A stretch of 64,000 nucleotides of DNA, from positions 57,962,870 to 58,026,869 of the forward strand of contig OY997647.1 in NCBI GenBank assembly GCA_963921795.1, given 5' to 3'. The translations under genes and the position numbers were made by a program. Positions 11,796 through 24,369 of this stretch are shown in pieces (the stretch's first letter is position 1; each line of letters opens with the position of its first letter). Origin of the DNA: Nannobrachium achirus (lineage: Eukaryota; Chordata; Actinopteri; Myctophiformes; Myctophidae). Below the pieces are notes generated by a model. That model searched no databases, had not been told where the DNA came from, and saw nothing but the letters and a program-made list of their open reading frames with translations.

Positions 11796-11935
11796 AGACA
11801 GTCCTGCGTGGCGATGCGTTCACGCTCCAGTCGAGTCAGTATGTGATTTTGCCTTAGAGGGAAATGATGTCACACTGCATGATATCATACCTAGCCTCGA
11901 CTGCAAATGATTTAACTGGGTTTAACCACTTAAAC

Positions 11936-12326
11936 CAGGGGTCTTCAATGTTTTCAGGCCAAGGACCCCTTAGCTGAGAGAGAGATGAAGAAGGGACCCC
12001 CAGATTCCAAATATTTTCATCGTTTGACAGCACAATCATCAGTGTATTTTGGATTCATGTCAATTTGTGTTATCAGATAATTATGTAACCACTTGAACCG
12101 TCAATACTTAATAAACTTGACCTTTCACTCTGAGCTTATAGTGTGCTCTTTTTTCCCCTCTACACCAAACCTCTTTGCCGGAAATAGCCGATCAAGCTAG
12201 ATCTGCTATTTTTGGCTAAAGTTCTCAGAATATGGACGTATAAAAAAAGATAAAAAAGTTTCTATCACACAAAGATTTGAAGGACCCCCTGTAGTAACTC
12301 TGAGGACCCCCTGTTGAAGATCCCTG
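11936..12326. mobile_element. hAT-like MITE (family A, CAGGGGTCTTCAA ends)
   Basis: The ends CAGGGGTCTTCAA and TTGAAGATCCCTG are inverted repeats. The 8-bp flanks are ACTTAAAC and ACTAAAAC, one mismatch. A decayed cassette remnant (GATCAAGCTAGATC) is at about 12182-12215. Fuller copies lie at 18566-19017, 27804-28264 and 30763-31212. Confidence 0.85.
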
Positions 12327-13015
12327 ACTAAAACCCTATATATACTTGGTTGACCGGAGTCCCCCAGGCATCCATCTATACTATGTCCTCTCCTTTTTAC
12401 CTCTACACCAAATGTCTTCGCCATCGAGCAGATCTACTGCTATCTGTCATCATATGCAGAGGAAGTGTGACCGTAAAATACCCCGCAGGAACCCCCAGAT
12501 GGAACCATTAAATCATGTTTCTATTTGAGTCCAACAGCCAGAACACTGTTTTTATTCCAATTATTATAATCATTATTATCTTCTTCATTGTCTCAATGGA
12601 GTTAATGTCAACCAGATTCATCATCAGCAAACCTTAAATGCAGGAGTATGCAGTAAAATCATTTTAAAATATGTGCATGGGTGCTTAGGCTACTTGTATT
12701 ACTTCTGTTGGCCAAATATCCCTACAAGTATAGTAGCCTAAACTTTGAGAAAGAGTCAATGATAATTTCCCTGTTCCTCACAGAAGAAATTGTTGTTTTA
12801 TTATGGTTAAAAAGGAGTTGGGCTTAGTAAAAGATTCAGGTTAGGATTACGATTAAGCATTTACTGTAGATGTTAGGTTTAGGGGTTGGGGTTAAGGGTT
12901 ACACCAGATTTTTACTCAGTTGGATATGGTGTCACGGACCAGAAGTAGTAGGCTAGCCTAGAGATCTACAACCTCAACACATATTGCGCTGCAACATAGT
13001 GTACTTGTAGATTGG

Positions 13016-13329
<314 letters not shown>

Positions 13330-13867
13330 AGTCATCCATGTCACTAGCTGTTAACATAGCGTATTCTTATCTCCCCATGGAGGTCAGCGACAACAAACTT
13401 TACTTTCACTAACGCACACTTTTGAAATCTACATATTGACTTTTGTATACTGATCAAAATTAATCAGTATCAAATATCTGCATATTGAGTCAAACAACTG
13501 TCCGCTGTGCACACAAAAATTCTAGTAGGTATAGACATTAAATGACTACTATAATCAGTCTGCAGAAATCAATGGCCTCCTATGACTCAGACCCCCCAAA
13601 GTCATGGAACAAACCTTTGTTTAACATTGAAGTGCAAACACAGGGGCTGATGGAAGTTGACTTCAGCGTCATAGCCAGTAGCAAACAAACCTGTAGGTTT
13701 TGTATGTTATATAATGTAGTTGCCATAATCATTATCAGTTGTGTATAGCTATTGATGTATTCTATATTGTTTATAACATTGTATATTTTGTTATATGAAT
13801 GTTGTCCTTATTGTTTATAATAGGCTTAGGCCTTTGTTCATGCGGAAATAAATAGTTCAGGGGCTAT

Positions 13868-13940
13868 GTTAGGGTGACCATGGGGACATGCTTGAAACCG
13901 GGACAATCCCGGTCAAATCGGGACGTCTGGTCACTCTAGG
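13868..13940. mobile_element. Fragment of a DNA-transposon-like repeat
   Basis: Contains GGGTGACCA at the left and TGGTCACTC at the right, with an internal CCGGGACAATCCCGG palindrome. It resembles a DNA transposon terminus, but I could not match a target duplication. Confidence 0.35.
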
Positions 13941-14604
13941 CCATGTGTACCTTGATGTTGCTGCAAGTGTGTTGTCTGTTGTGCCTTTACAGGCAAGCAC
14001 TTGGAACCAAATGACAAAATTCCTTTGTGGACAATATAAAGTAGGCCTTTATGGCCTGCTATTTTATCTTATCTTATGTAATCTTACACAACCATAGGTC
14101 ATTTCAGTGACGACTGTAAGAGGAACTGTGATGGAAACAGTGTAGCCTACCATGCTAGTAACACAATAATGGAGCCACTATTAAAAATTCACATGGCTGG
14201 AAAGCAAGAAGAAGCGTAGAATGGCAGGTCAGAAACCTTTCCCGCTATTTCGGGACCGTATTCTCGTAAATAATTCACCTGTGCCGGGACGTAGACCTAT
14301 TAAACTAGATTGTTCAAATGTCAATGACTTGAAGGCCAGATGGGGGGACAGTTTGGGTCTCACTCTCTCAGGTCGGTAACGGTAACCACTACTGTAGTCT
14401 GTAGCAGAGTCACGCTAGTTAGTGTGGTTGCCTGACGGCAAGTTCTAGGGAAACTTTATAGACTTCTTAGGTAACCTGTAACTGCTTATATAGACTTTTT
14501 TTCCGCTGCCATTGGAAATGGCAGGGTAACTCCTCAAAAATGACGTAACTTTTCATCATCAATGACGTAACTTTATTGATTACTAGGGTAACTTTTCAGC
14601 TGCC

Positions 14605-14800
14605 ATTGGAAATTGATGGAATCAATGGGAATGGGAATCAATAGGGAATCAATGGGAGGAATCAATAGGGAATCAATGGGAGTGGGAATCAGTAGGGAAT
14701 CAATGGGAGTGGGAATCAGTAGGGAATCAATGGGAGTGGGAATCAGTAGGGAATCAGTAGGGAATCAATGGGAGAGAGAATCAATAATCAATAGGGAATT
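14605..14800. repeat. 27-bp minisatellite
   Basis: About three good and several degenerate copies of a 27-bp unit built from GGGAATCAGT and AGGGAATCAATGGGAGT. The period is a multiple of three, so a 71-codon frame runs through it as an artefact. Confidence 0.9.
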
Positions 14801-15027
14801 AATTGGTCGAGCGTCACATGACAGTTAGCTTGCTGCCCCCTAGAATATAGTCATGTCAGCATTCAGCAACCACACTTGCAATTTCCAATTGCATCTTCTC
14901 TAGTTACTTTTACAAACTATATTTTAGGATATGATCTAACCGTTTACAGACATCCAAGTGTGAACTCTCAGCCTTTATTAGTGACCTTAACCTAGATTAG
15001 AACAAATGACAAATGGCCCTGTGGGGT

Positions 15028-15106
15028 CCTGTCAGACAGGGGTTCGAACCCCGACCTCCCAGTCTCAGGGCGAACACTCTAACCACAAGACCACTGAACT
15101 GACCGT
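15028..15106 (-). mobile_element. tRNA-like sequence, probable SINE head
   Basis: On the minus strand an A-box-like TGGTTAGAGTG (complement of 15075-15085) is followed at tRNA spacing by the B-box GGTTCGAACCCC (around 15041-15052). The acceptor stem does not close cleanly, so a tRNA-derived SINE or tRNA relic is more likely than a working tRNA gene. Confidence 0.5.
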
Positions 15107-15270
15107 CTAAATGGGATCAATTTACTTTGCACTCTGAATATCCGGTCCAGAGCGGATACGGAAACAGTCCTGTAAGTGAATGCGTTTGGTTTGCAGAAGT
15201 CACCGGATACATTAGGCGGACTTCAGACCGGATCTTAGTAACTGAAGTAAGTAAGTAATATGTATGTTCG

Positions 15271-15569
15271 GATTATGATTGGTCGCCCCCGAGTGGGCGG
15301 TGCTCTGCACGCACAGCACAGCATTCATTGAAATAGGCTACAGCTGGCGAGCGGCCGCTCAGAGTCAGTGACAGACAGACACTCAGACAGGGAGTTCACA
15401 GAGTGGAGAGAGAGAGAGAGACTGAGAGAGAGGGCACAGAAAGTGAAGGAAGGCTTCATGTAGGGGGTTTTTAAAGAACGTTTGCGTGATTTGTTTTATG
15501 ACAGTAGGTTTTATTTAAAGCGTGGCAACAGACCAAAGACACGAAAAAATATAATACAAAGTAGCCAAA
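15271..15569 (+). promoter_or_regulatory. Probable mylip proximal promoter and 5' UTR
   Basis: Upstream of the mylip start codon there is an inverted CCAAT box (ATTGG, 15278-15282), a GC box (GGGCGG, 15295-15300), a GCGGCCGC site (15351-15358) and a GA-rich stretch (15400-15435). No convincing TATA box is present near them. The transcription start is not determinable by eye. MYLIP is an LXR target in mammals, but I found no good DR4 element in the nearest kilobase. AAA precedes the ATG, giving a favourable A at -3. Confidence 0.5.
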
Positions 15570-15656
15570 ATGCTTTGCCACGTTACTCGTCCGGATTCGG
15601 TGGTGATGGAAGTGGAAGTTGATGCGAAGGCGAACGGTGAAGATTGTCTCAATAAG
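15570..15656 (+). CDS. mylip: mylip coding exon 1 (residues 1-29)
   Basis: The ATG opens [17 protein letters not shown], the start of the FERM F1 (ubiquitin-like) lobe and a very close match to vertebrate MYLIP N-termini. The exon ends AATAAG before the donor GTAAAA (15657), in phase 0. The frame stays open past the donor to 15869, but that read-through resembles nothing in the family and includes a poly-G run. The start is chosen because it matches the family N-terminus exactly and has A at -3. Confidence 0.95.
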
Positions 15657-16496
15657 GTAAAAAACGCTATGCTCAATGTCTTGATCTACAAAGGCACAAC
15701 GCTTCGGGATGCTATACGTTATTATGAGCTTTTTTTGGGGGGGGGGGGGGTGTTTTCGACTCGCATTACCGCCTTACGAAGTTATACGACCAAATATAAA
15801 TTGCGCTTTCGGTTTTTCTTTATGACAGACTGCAGGTCACGTTTTGCTGTTTGTTGTGATTTCAACTAATGCATTGTCATCGCCACCACCGGTACCTATT
15901 AATTTATTTTATTGTTGTTTTTTTGGTTTTGGCGAAATCGTACCATTACGTTTACTGATCGCATTGGCGTTCACGTGCCAACACACAAACACCTGGAATG
16001 TTTGCAGAACACTCAGATGCTGAAACAAACAGAATAAATAAAGTTGTGTTTAGTATTGTGAAGTTGTCCCCTCCACAACACGAGAGACCGATTATAGCCT
16101 ATATAATAGTTACATCGGTTTCCTATTGTTGCACGCTCTGCAGGCAACTCGAGAAACAAAATGTTCTTTACACGAACAACGCAGACCGAACTATTAAGCT
16201 GTATATATAATACTGTAACAACAATATTTAATGTGTCACATTGCAGACAGTGCACATCTTCCAGTTCCAGCCTAGTTGAAAATGTCTCAAACAAAACGTG
16301 CCACTTATTGTGTTTGTTACCTGGCTACAGAGGCGGAAGGCTTGGTCGAGGAGGTTACTAAAGTTCATTCGAGTCAGACTCGAGCGCACACTGCAGAAGA
16401 AAGAACACACACTCCAGTAAATTGCATGCTACTGCATTTGGATGACAGTTTCATTAAAGACATTTCTAGTTATGGTCGGTGCACTGACAAACATCA

Positions 16497-16498
16497 TT

Positions 16499-16538
<40 letters not shown>

Positions 16539-16548
16539 TCCTTCTTTC
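16497..16548. repeat. (TTTC)n microsatellite in mylip intron 1
   Basis: About ten CTTT tetramers within the 1.2-kb intron 1. The rest of that intron shows no recognised element. Confidence 0.95.
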
Positions 16549-16852
16549 CCCCTCTTTTTTTTAACCACTGCCTCATGTTGCATGTTAATGATAACACCCC
16601 AAGCCAGTCTGTGCTGAGGCTTGAGGGGGTCGTGGTATGTGTCATGCTTCCTTTTTCACTGGGCAAATATCCAAATGTATTTCTAAAGCATTATGAACAC
16701 TACAACAATTGAGTCAGCAGCAAGCCTGCAAGAATCACATTGAACAAAGTGACAGTCCCTCCCCGGGTTTCATCCAAAATATGGCATAACGAAACCTCAA
16801 ACCGCATGTGTCATCATTTCACACCAGTTCTCTTTCTGCCCCCCTCCTCAAG

Positions 16853-17043
16853 GTTTGCAGGAAGTTGGGTATAATTGAAGTGGACTACTTTGGTCTTCAG
16901 TTCTCGGGTAGCAAAGGGGAGAACCTGTGGTTGAATCTGAGGAACCGCATCTGCCAGCAGATGGACAACCTGACCCCCTGTCGGCTGAGGCTACGGGTGA
17001 AGTTCTTTGTGGAGCCTCATCTCATTCTACAGGAGCAGACGAG
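16853..17043 (+). CDS. mylip: mylip coding exon 2 (residues 30-92, FERM F1 into F2)
   Basis: Acceptor CTCCTCAAG (AG at 16851-16852), donor AG/GTATGT. It encodes [19 protein letters not shown], then a WLNLRNR segment and a [15 protein letters not shown] stretch. This is the end of the F1 lobe and entry to F2, collinear with the known protein. It ends in phase 2 and shares the Arg-93 codon with exon 3. The 17.5-kb intron that follows carries at least nine recognisable mobile elements. Confidence 0.95.
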
Positions 17044-17092
17044 GTATGTTTACCAGCGTTGATATGCTGAATACATCAACATTTATTACATG

Positions 17093-17517
17093 TAGGTATG
17101 GGTGGGACGATAAGCGATATTATCGTTTTTCGTGATAAAAAAACACTCACGATAATCGTATCCTGGAGATTTAATATATCGTGATATCGTCCTCCGTCAT
17201 GCACTGGGATCAATTCACCTTTTATTTGCCGAGCTGCATATCCGATACCACTTAAACCCTCTAGAACTGGTTACAGGTACTTATAATATACGTACTTGAT
17301 ACAGTCTTTTTTTCACTCTTTCAAATGTCTTTGCCAAAAAATAGCCGATCTACAAGCTCACAACGCGTCTCATTGTGACGCGTTGTGAGCTTGTAGATTG
17401 GCTATTTTTTGGCAAATGTTCCACCCAAGGATAATGGATTTTGATTGTCGTGATAATATCGTAAATCGCGATTTCTTCACAATCGTGATATGAAATTTTC
17501 ATATCGTCCCATCCCGA
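17093..17517. mobile_element. hAT-like MITE (family C, GGGACGATA ends)
   Basis: Flanked by the exact 8-bp duplication ATTACATG (17085-17092, 17518-17525). The ends TAGGTATGGGTGGGACGATA and TATCGTCCCATCCCGA are inverted. The cassette at 17338-17408 is very clean, with arms extending outward through GCCAAAAAATAGC and GCTATTTTTTGGC. It lies only 50 bp inside intron 2, just downstream of exon 2. Other copies are at 22317-23036 and 39424-39845. Confidence 0.92.
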
Positions 17518-17531
17518 ATTACATGGTCTGA

Positions 17532-17596
17532 GCACACACACACACACACACACACTCACTCTCACTCACTCACTCACTCACTCACTCACTCACTCT
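17532..17596. repeat. (CA)n and (CTCA)n microsatellite
   Basis: A short CA run (17534-17555) is followed by about ten CTCA tetramers. Confidence 0.9.
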
Positions 17597-18565
17597 TATC
17601 CTCCTTCTGTAGGGAAGAGGCTAAGATGCTGAAAATGTAATCTAGGGCACGCTTGTCTCTTAGAAATATGAATCCACCAACCTATTGTGTTTATCAACTC
17701 TTCTCATTGTCTACTATGATCTTGATGTCACGCGGTAACACTTAACGTTTACTTAGTTGCACGCGGCGCGCCACTAAATATAAATCAAGATTATTGGGCA
17801 AAGAAACCGTAGGCTGACTTTGTGGTTTGTTTTCCTACTTTGTGGTTTGTTTTCCTGTACAGGTTAAGAACTACAGAAGGGTAATTGTGTAAACATGGCA
17901 GGCTATCTATGTAAGCAATGGAGCTGCAGCAAATGAAATCTGCAGCGTTAGATTTAGGTGTGCCGATTTGAAACGGTGATTAATTAGTCATTTTGCAGCT
18001 GCATCGCTCACGGTGTACTATAATTAATTCCAGAAAACAAACAACTTCAAAATCAGCCTAGGGTTTCTTGCACCTTAAGGTGTCACCGGCTATGGAAAAC
18101 TGTAGCCATAGCCATCGCTAATTAGCGGCTCTAATTACAGCACAACCACGTGAATGTTTAGTGTTCAGTGGAGCGTAATGCCCTATAGTAACCTCTTCCT
18201 TGAGCCCTGCGGGGTTACTTGAGGTCGTTCGTCACAGAGGGCTTGCCAAGAAATATGATCGTGCCGGATTGAGTCCTGTGCACATTTCTGTCACTGGTCT
18301 GTCTGCCGTCCCCCTCGTGCAGCTATAAGACCCTGGGACCAGCCATCCAGACTGTCTCAGTCGCCTTTACTGCCCTCTATTCAACTGCGGGGTCTCGCCG
18401 TTCAAGGCACTCCTCCTCTTTTTGTCATTTCTTTGGTTTGTTGTCTTTTGTCTGAACAAAACAATCGCTTTCAGAGGCCTTGACATCCCCCGCGTTTTGC
18501 AGCAGCTGATTGGAAATGTAATTTAGTGATTAGACGTTTTGCTCTCTGCTTTGTGTCCTTTACAT

Positions 18566-19017
18566 CAGGGGTCTTCAACAGGGGGTCCGTGCCCCCTAGG
18601 GGGTCCTTAGAGTTACTACAGGGGGGCCCCAAAATCTTTGTGTGATAGGATACTTATTTTAAATGAACAACTTGAACCCTCGCATCCCTATTCTGAGGAG
18701 AACTTTAGCCAAAAATAGCAGATCTACAAGCTCTCAACGCCTCACGCTGCAAGGCGTTGAGAGCTTGTAGATCGTCTATTTTTGGCAAATAGGTTTGGTG
18801 CAGAGATAAAAAAAAGATCAGACCAAGACAGTACAGAGTGAAAGGTCAAATTTACTACCAACGTGGTTAAATGTCTTAAAAAAAAATCACATTAACATGA
18901 ATCCAAAATATACTGTTGACAGTGCTGTCAAAAAAGGTGGTGAAAATCTGCGACACAATTTTATACAATATGCAGCTAAGGGGTCCTTCCTTGGCCTGAA
19001 AATGTTGAAGACCCCTG
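18566..19017. mobile_element. hAT-like MITE (family A) with cassette
   Basis: Ends CAGGGGTCTTCAAC and GTTGAAGACCCCTG. The 8-bp flanks CTTTACAT (18558-18565) and CATTACAT (19018-19025) differ at one base. The cassette at 18712-18785 is flanked by GCCAAAAATAGC and CTATTTTTGGC. Non-coding. Confidence 0.9.
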
Positions 19018-19877
19018 CATTACATATCAGATGATACCAGAGGTTATGGTTCCTTGTTATGGAGGCCTTTATTTCATAGTTAAGCAGTTTTTTTGTTTGT
19101 TGCGTTTCCATGTATTACTAGTCCGTATATGGTGTTTTGATGGCCTTAAGGTCTTTGCACACTGCTGCGTTTTTTGTTGTGAAATGCGTTTTTCAGGGCA
19201 AGGAGAGAGAGAGAGATAGAGAGAGCAAGGGACCGAGTGGTGTGCGAAACGGGCGGCAGTGTGCAAACGTGACTGACATAACGTGAGGTTGATTTTTTTA
19301 TTTGCGCGGTCCGAAATTCACTCCAATATTCGGCCCGAAAAACGCAGCCGTGTGCAACTAGCTTTAAAGAACCACTCTTTCATTACGATGCTTGCACACA
19401 CAGTTAAGCAACGCTTCGGTCGTTTCTCTTCAGAAGCTCATGTTGGACGCCTGTGACACACTGTCGACACGCTGACTTTGTCACCGTATCCGAGATCTTT
19501 TTCATCTGAGAATCTCCCTCTTGACTTTTTTTTTCTTCTCTGGAACCTGCCTTCAATCGGCCCTTCGAAAAACAAATCTTCCAACTTGATTTACAGTACC
19601 AAATCTGACGCAGCCTTTCCCCACTCCCGTGTCTTTTGATGTTTATAAATAGCTGGTGCATTTGCAGGGCTTCCCGTTCGGGGGGCTAAGAAAAAAATCT
19701 GGCAGCCAGCATGCTGTATCCAGCAATAATATCATCACACGGGGAAATCTGCTCTGAGCAGCCCCGTGAGGGTTTGTTATTATCGGGTTGGAGTCACAGG
19801 GTGGGCGGGGGGGAGAAATTGGAGAGGAGGGAAATGATATGAATGCACGCTGTGAGGGGGAATCTGTTTGGTGTATG

Positions 19878-20220
19878 CAGAGGTGTCTCACCACATTCTG
19901 GGCCCTGGGTACAAGGATTCACTGTGGGGCCCCTGTGCTTTAACTATTGAAAAATAGCAGATACACAAGCTCACAGCGCGGCACCGAGTGCCGCGCTGCG
20001 AGAGCAAAATTTGAGTAACAAATGTTCGCTTAAAAATACATATATTCAAAGATGTGCACACATTTTCACGACTTTTCAAAAATAGCAGATCTAGTGCCGT
20101 GCTGCGAGCTTGAATATCTGCTATTTTTCAATAGCTAAAGTGTAAAATAATTAAGGCCCCTACACCCTGGGCTCTAGTAACTCAGTCCCACTTTTCCCCC
20201 CCTTGTGAGTGACGCCCCTG
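19878..20220. mobile_element. hAT-like MITE (family E, CAGGGGCGTCACA ends), minus orientation
   Basis: The right end GTGACGCCCCTG is intact; the left end is degraded (CAGAGGTGTCTCA). Flanks GGTGTATG (19870-19877) and GGTGTGTG (20221-20228) differ at one base. It has two cassette relics (about 19950-20000 and 20083-20132) and an internal deletion relative to the copies at 32960-33485 and 56506-56978. Confidence 0.85.
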
Positions 20221-20457
20221 GGTGTGTGTTTTTTAAGTGCCGCTCCGCGCTGACCCCTTCACTCAAACACAGCATGCCACTTAAAGCTGTTCATTAAAGT
20301 GACATCCATCTGACTTGGCTCAGGCACGATGTGTCTGCCTGGCCTGCTCCATGTGCATGTTCTCACAGACTCTCACGCAGACTCTAACGCATCTCCTGTG
20401 ATTTCTCGCTCTCATGGTCTGGTTGTACTTGGATGTGCAACGTGTGTCACAGACTGG

Positions 20458-20540
20458 AAATGGCAGATCGTCAAGCTCATAATGTATTACTGTGCGATGC
20501 ATGCGTTGTGACTGTGAGCTTGTAGATCTGATATTTCCAG
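20458..20540. repeat. Solitary palindromic cassette
   Basis: Degenerate cassette with GGCAGATCGTCAAGCTCA on the left and GTGAGCTTGTAGATCTG on the right. I could not assign it to any complete element. Confidence 0.6.
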
Positions 20541-20656
20541 TGCACAACAAAGTATAAATCGGGCGTCCTTTTTTTGGGGATGAATGTTGGAAAAATAAAT
20601 GGTGAAGTAAATGAATCCATTTGTCCTCACCCTGTCCCTTTAGTTGAACAAAGTTG

Positions 20657-20660
<4 letters not shown>

Positions 20661-20728
<68 letters not shown>
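20661..20728. repeat. (TG)n microsatellite
   Basis: About 34 uninterrupted TG units in intron 2. Confidence 0.98.
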
Positions 20729-20730
<2 letters not shown>

Positions 20731-22316
20731 GGGTAGATGGATCTTAGAGGTCACCTGGCCGCCATCGCTCCTCTGACCTCCTCCAGATTAGCGATGGAGG
20801 GTTGCCAACAGATGGTGTGCGTAGGTGGGGGCTGCAGGGAGGTGGTGAAGACAGGAGACGGCTGGCTGTGGTATCACTAATGAAGTTGCAGCACATGCCG
20901 CTTGCCACCATGTGCATCAGCCCAGGCGTTTTGGCTCTGTATTTGTCACTCAGCATCTGTCGGCTCAGTGAGATGTAGTAAGTTACATTGTGTGAGATAA
21001 GATCAGATCTAGCCCTGTCATTCATTCAAGACCAAGTGCAGACGGGGTGACGGTGCAAGATGGCAAAGTTGTGTGGAATTAGACTAGTTAAGACTTGGTT
21101 TTATTTTTAAACACAAATACGCATTGAAGGGCAACGACCTGTCCTGAATCATGGCGTTTTTCAACAGATGGATTCAAACATGAATCCTTTTCACTTTTTC
21201 TGGGAAGAAATCTCTTAACATCCACTTGTTAGCTTTCCTTTACCAAACAAGCCAGCCCACGAGTAGGAATAGGGAACGCGTCTCGTTCAACACATCGCTT
21301 GTGCTGGTGTTGGAAGAAAGAAAGGCCGTCATTGTGACTCATTCGTACTTCGTTGTACGAAAATAGACGATCTATGATCTCACAACAAGCCTATAGATCT
21401 GCTGTTTTGCGGTTAATGTCGAACCGCCGAGGTGCAAACTGACCCAGGATCGGGATGAGGAGTCATGATTTTTAATGAGCACGTGCTCTTTGTCTGTCCA
21501 TTATGATCCCAGTGTGTGTGACTCAGTGCTGCTGAGCAGAGGCCGGTTTCGTCCGTCATGAAAACAACTCTTTGTTTCACGAGATGAGCAGGCCTATGCT
21601 ACTACGGCAACCCAGCAGAGACACATTTCCTGCACTCTCCCTTTGTGCCGTCACCTTTGCCCTACTTGGTATATAGCTCGGGCTTCTGCACGTCATGTGC
21701 TAACTGCAAACAGGCTCCCAGGAAGGCTGCTCTGAAGCACTCAAAGAGCCCCGGCCTGCTCTGTTACCAACATTTATGTCTGTCACGTTCCCCACAGGCC
21801 ATTCTGCTGAAGAGGGAACGTCCAAGTAGCTCTGGAATGTGTCTTCGCAACTGTCACTCCTCGAAGAGAGAGTTTGCCTTTTTCCAATGCCTCCTCATTT
21901 CATGTGCTCAGTTTGCAATCTGTCAGTTTGCTGCACACAAGCGTCACATTGTTACAGTCATTATATATATACAGTACACCTCATGCACAGTCATCCTACT
22001 GGTATTGCACACTCATAAACGCCCAGGAGCACGGAGCAGGCTATTCTTGGCAAGCGGCTGTCGCTTTAAATGAGTTGTTTTCCCGTGATAGGATTTCCAG
22101 AGTTATTGGCACCCTCTCTGAGTCACATAATGCATGCAACACACACACACACACACTCCATCCTTCAAACGCATGCCTGATTTATACTCTGTTGCGCATT
22201 ATGTCGTGCACCAAAAACGGCAGATTCACAAGCTCATGCATTGCAGAGAAGTGCTGTGAACTGAACTTGTAGGTCTGCGCTTGTCACTGCGCAACCAAGT
22301 ACGAGTCAGGCTTTAG

Positions 22317-23036
22317 TGGGGATGGGATGATAAGCAATATTATCGTTTATCGTGATAAATTGTATAATCGTATCGTGGAGATTTAATTTATCGTGCTATC
22401 GCCCTCCGTCAATGCACTGGGAACAATTCACCTTTTATTTGCCGAGCTGCACTTGAACCATCTATAATTGGTCAAATCCTCTTAACTCCATTTTTGAGGT
22501 TTTTGATTTTTTTGGCATACATCAGGGCTATTGAACACCTTTTACTGCTGAGTGTTGGTTAAAATAATATTGAACCAATGGAAAGTAGTAAAAAGTGCTT
22601 GGGACAAAACCTCTTATCTCCACATTTTCTGCCAAACCAGCTAACTCCACCCAATTGGCCCTCTCTTTTTTTCATAAATATGTGCTATTGAATACCCTTA
22701 TGTCTGTGTGTTGGTTAAATAATATTGAACCAATGAAAAGTAGTAAAAAGCCCTTCGGTCAAAACCTCCTAACTCCACTTGAGCTCGTTTTCCCCGAAAA
22801 TGAACATTTTGGAGGTTTCGGCCCGACAGCAGAGATATGTACTTTTTTCCCCCTCTCTCTATGAAATGTCTTGCCAAAAAAATAGCCGATATCCAAGCTC
22901 ACAACGCGTCGCAAACGGGACGCGTTGTGAGCTTGTAGATCTGCTATTTTTTGGCAAATGTTCCGCCCCCGGGAGAATGGATCGCGTTTTTCTCACAATA
23001 ATCGTGATATGACGTTTTCATATCGTCCCATCCCTA
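22317..23036. mobile_element. hAT-like element (family C), long copy
   Basis: Exact 8-bp duplication GGCTTTAG on both sides (22309-22316, 23037-23044). The ends GGGGATGGGATGATA and TATCGTCCCATCCCTA are inverted. The cassette is at about 22880-22952. It is roughly 300 bp longer than the 17093 and 39424 copies. The extra part holds two imperfect tandem copies of a block with TATTGAACCAATG and AAAGTAGTAAAAAG. Confidence 0.92.
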
Positions 23037-23108
23037 GGCTTTAGTAACAGGTGAGTGTGAGTTTGTGTGAATTGTCTGGAACACTTTGTACCCCTCTCTC
23101 TGAGACAG

Positions 23109-23111
<3 letters not shown>

Positions 23112-23177
<66 letters not shown>
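23112..23177. repeat. (CA)n microsatellite
   Basis: About 33 CA units. A second, shorter CA run lies at 23418-23443. Confidence 0.97.
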
Positions 23178-23181
<4 letters not shown>

Positions 23182-23410
23182 ACAGACAACAGAGGCTTCT
23201 GGGTAATGTAGCAGTAGGTTGAAATGAGCGCGGGGCCCCTCTTTCTCGCTCTGTGCCCTCCTGGGAGGACTTTGTTACATAACACACGTCACGTACTGTG
23301 CACACACACAGAACTCGGCAAGCTACTTATATAAGCTGCTGCGTACGCCGCTGCCTCTGGCCACATGGCGCTCAGGCAGATCACCGACACCATGCACGCA
23401 CGCGCACAGT

Positions 23411-23447
<37 letters not shown>

Positions 23448-23714
23448 TAGTTCTAATGCATTTCTTCCTCTTTAGACGGTGCTGGCTAGGATCTTGTTGG
23501 CAGCCTGTTGAGGTGATTGATGGTTTTATCAAGAGCTGGAAACTATCTGGGCTAGCTTCCACATAGTTATAGTTAATTATAGATTGGGTGTAAATTGTGA
23601 AAGGGGAACTGGGAAAGGACCCACTACAACAACATGAGGAATGGCTCATTCCCTGTTTAAGACATTTTTTATATTTGGTTTCCTCCGTATTCTCAATGCA
23701 TTCCTTTTTCCTAA

Positions 23715-23912
23715 AATCACAGACCTTCTTTTCGGCCGTTCCCTTCAGGAGTCGCCACAGCAAATAATCTTCCTCCATCTCAGCCTGTCTTCTGCCTCCT
23801 CTTCTTTCACACCAACTACCTTCATGTCCTCTTTCACTACATCCATAAATCTCTTTGGTCTTCCTCTAGGCCTCCTACCTGGACCTTCCAACCTCAGCAC
23901 AGACCATCTCTG
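23715..23912 (-). mobile_element. Non-LTR retrotransposon (RTE/L2-like) C-terminal fragment
   Basis: Read on the minus strand it encodes GPGRRPRGRPKRFMDVVKED, then a VGVKEEEAEDRLRWR segment and a CCGDS end. This is the well-known C-terminal tail of fish LINE reverse transcriptases. Only the last 60 or so codons remain, so it is a 5'-truncated dead copy, typical of LINE insertion. The exact clade is uncertain. Confidence 0.75.
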
Positions 23913-24369
23913 AATAATTTGGGCAAAGAGTTAATTGGGCTTGATATAGTGGTTTTATGCACTCATTCGACTTTGATTTGATTTAATTAATGAATGCAGG
24001 AAACAGTGATGGTTATTACGGTCATAGCATGCTAAGTGGAAGTGTTTTCTTCCTGATTTGGAGAGATGCTCTAATCCACAACAACAGCTTGTAATTGGTT
24101 TAGATTAGAAGAATGCATTGGCCATCGGCCCTCTGTAGTATCTACACTTGATCAAACCTTTTGCCAGGGGGCTTTTCTATGCAAACCTTTCCTCCATTTG
24201 GCTATACTGTTGTTTAGTATTTGGCATTGGGATGCAACAGGTAATTGATCTAATTGATGGTTTAAAAGAAAATCCAAGAATCCATTTCAATAAAACATTT
24301 GACTCTCAGATAGGCTCACAACGTAAATTGCAACGCATTCTGAGCTTGTAGTTTGGGATATTTATGTGC

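Noticed and set aside
14090..14112. AGGTCA followed by a half-site-like AGTGAC, a possible LXR element upstream of mylip
   Set aside because: The second half-site matches the consensus at too few positions; a known LXR target alone does not justify the call.
15028..15106. Functional tRNA gene
   Set aside because: A and B boxes are present but the acceptor stem does not pair well and no clear terminator follows; a SINE or relic is more likely.
15657..15869. Continuation of the exon 1 frame to a stop at 15869
   Set aside because: A consensus donor at 15657 and exact family collinearity with exon 2 show that this is intron.
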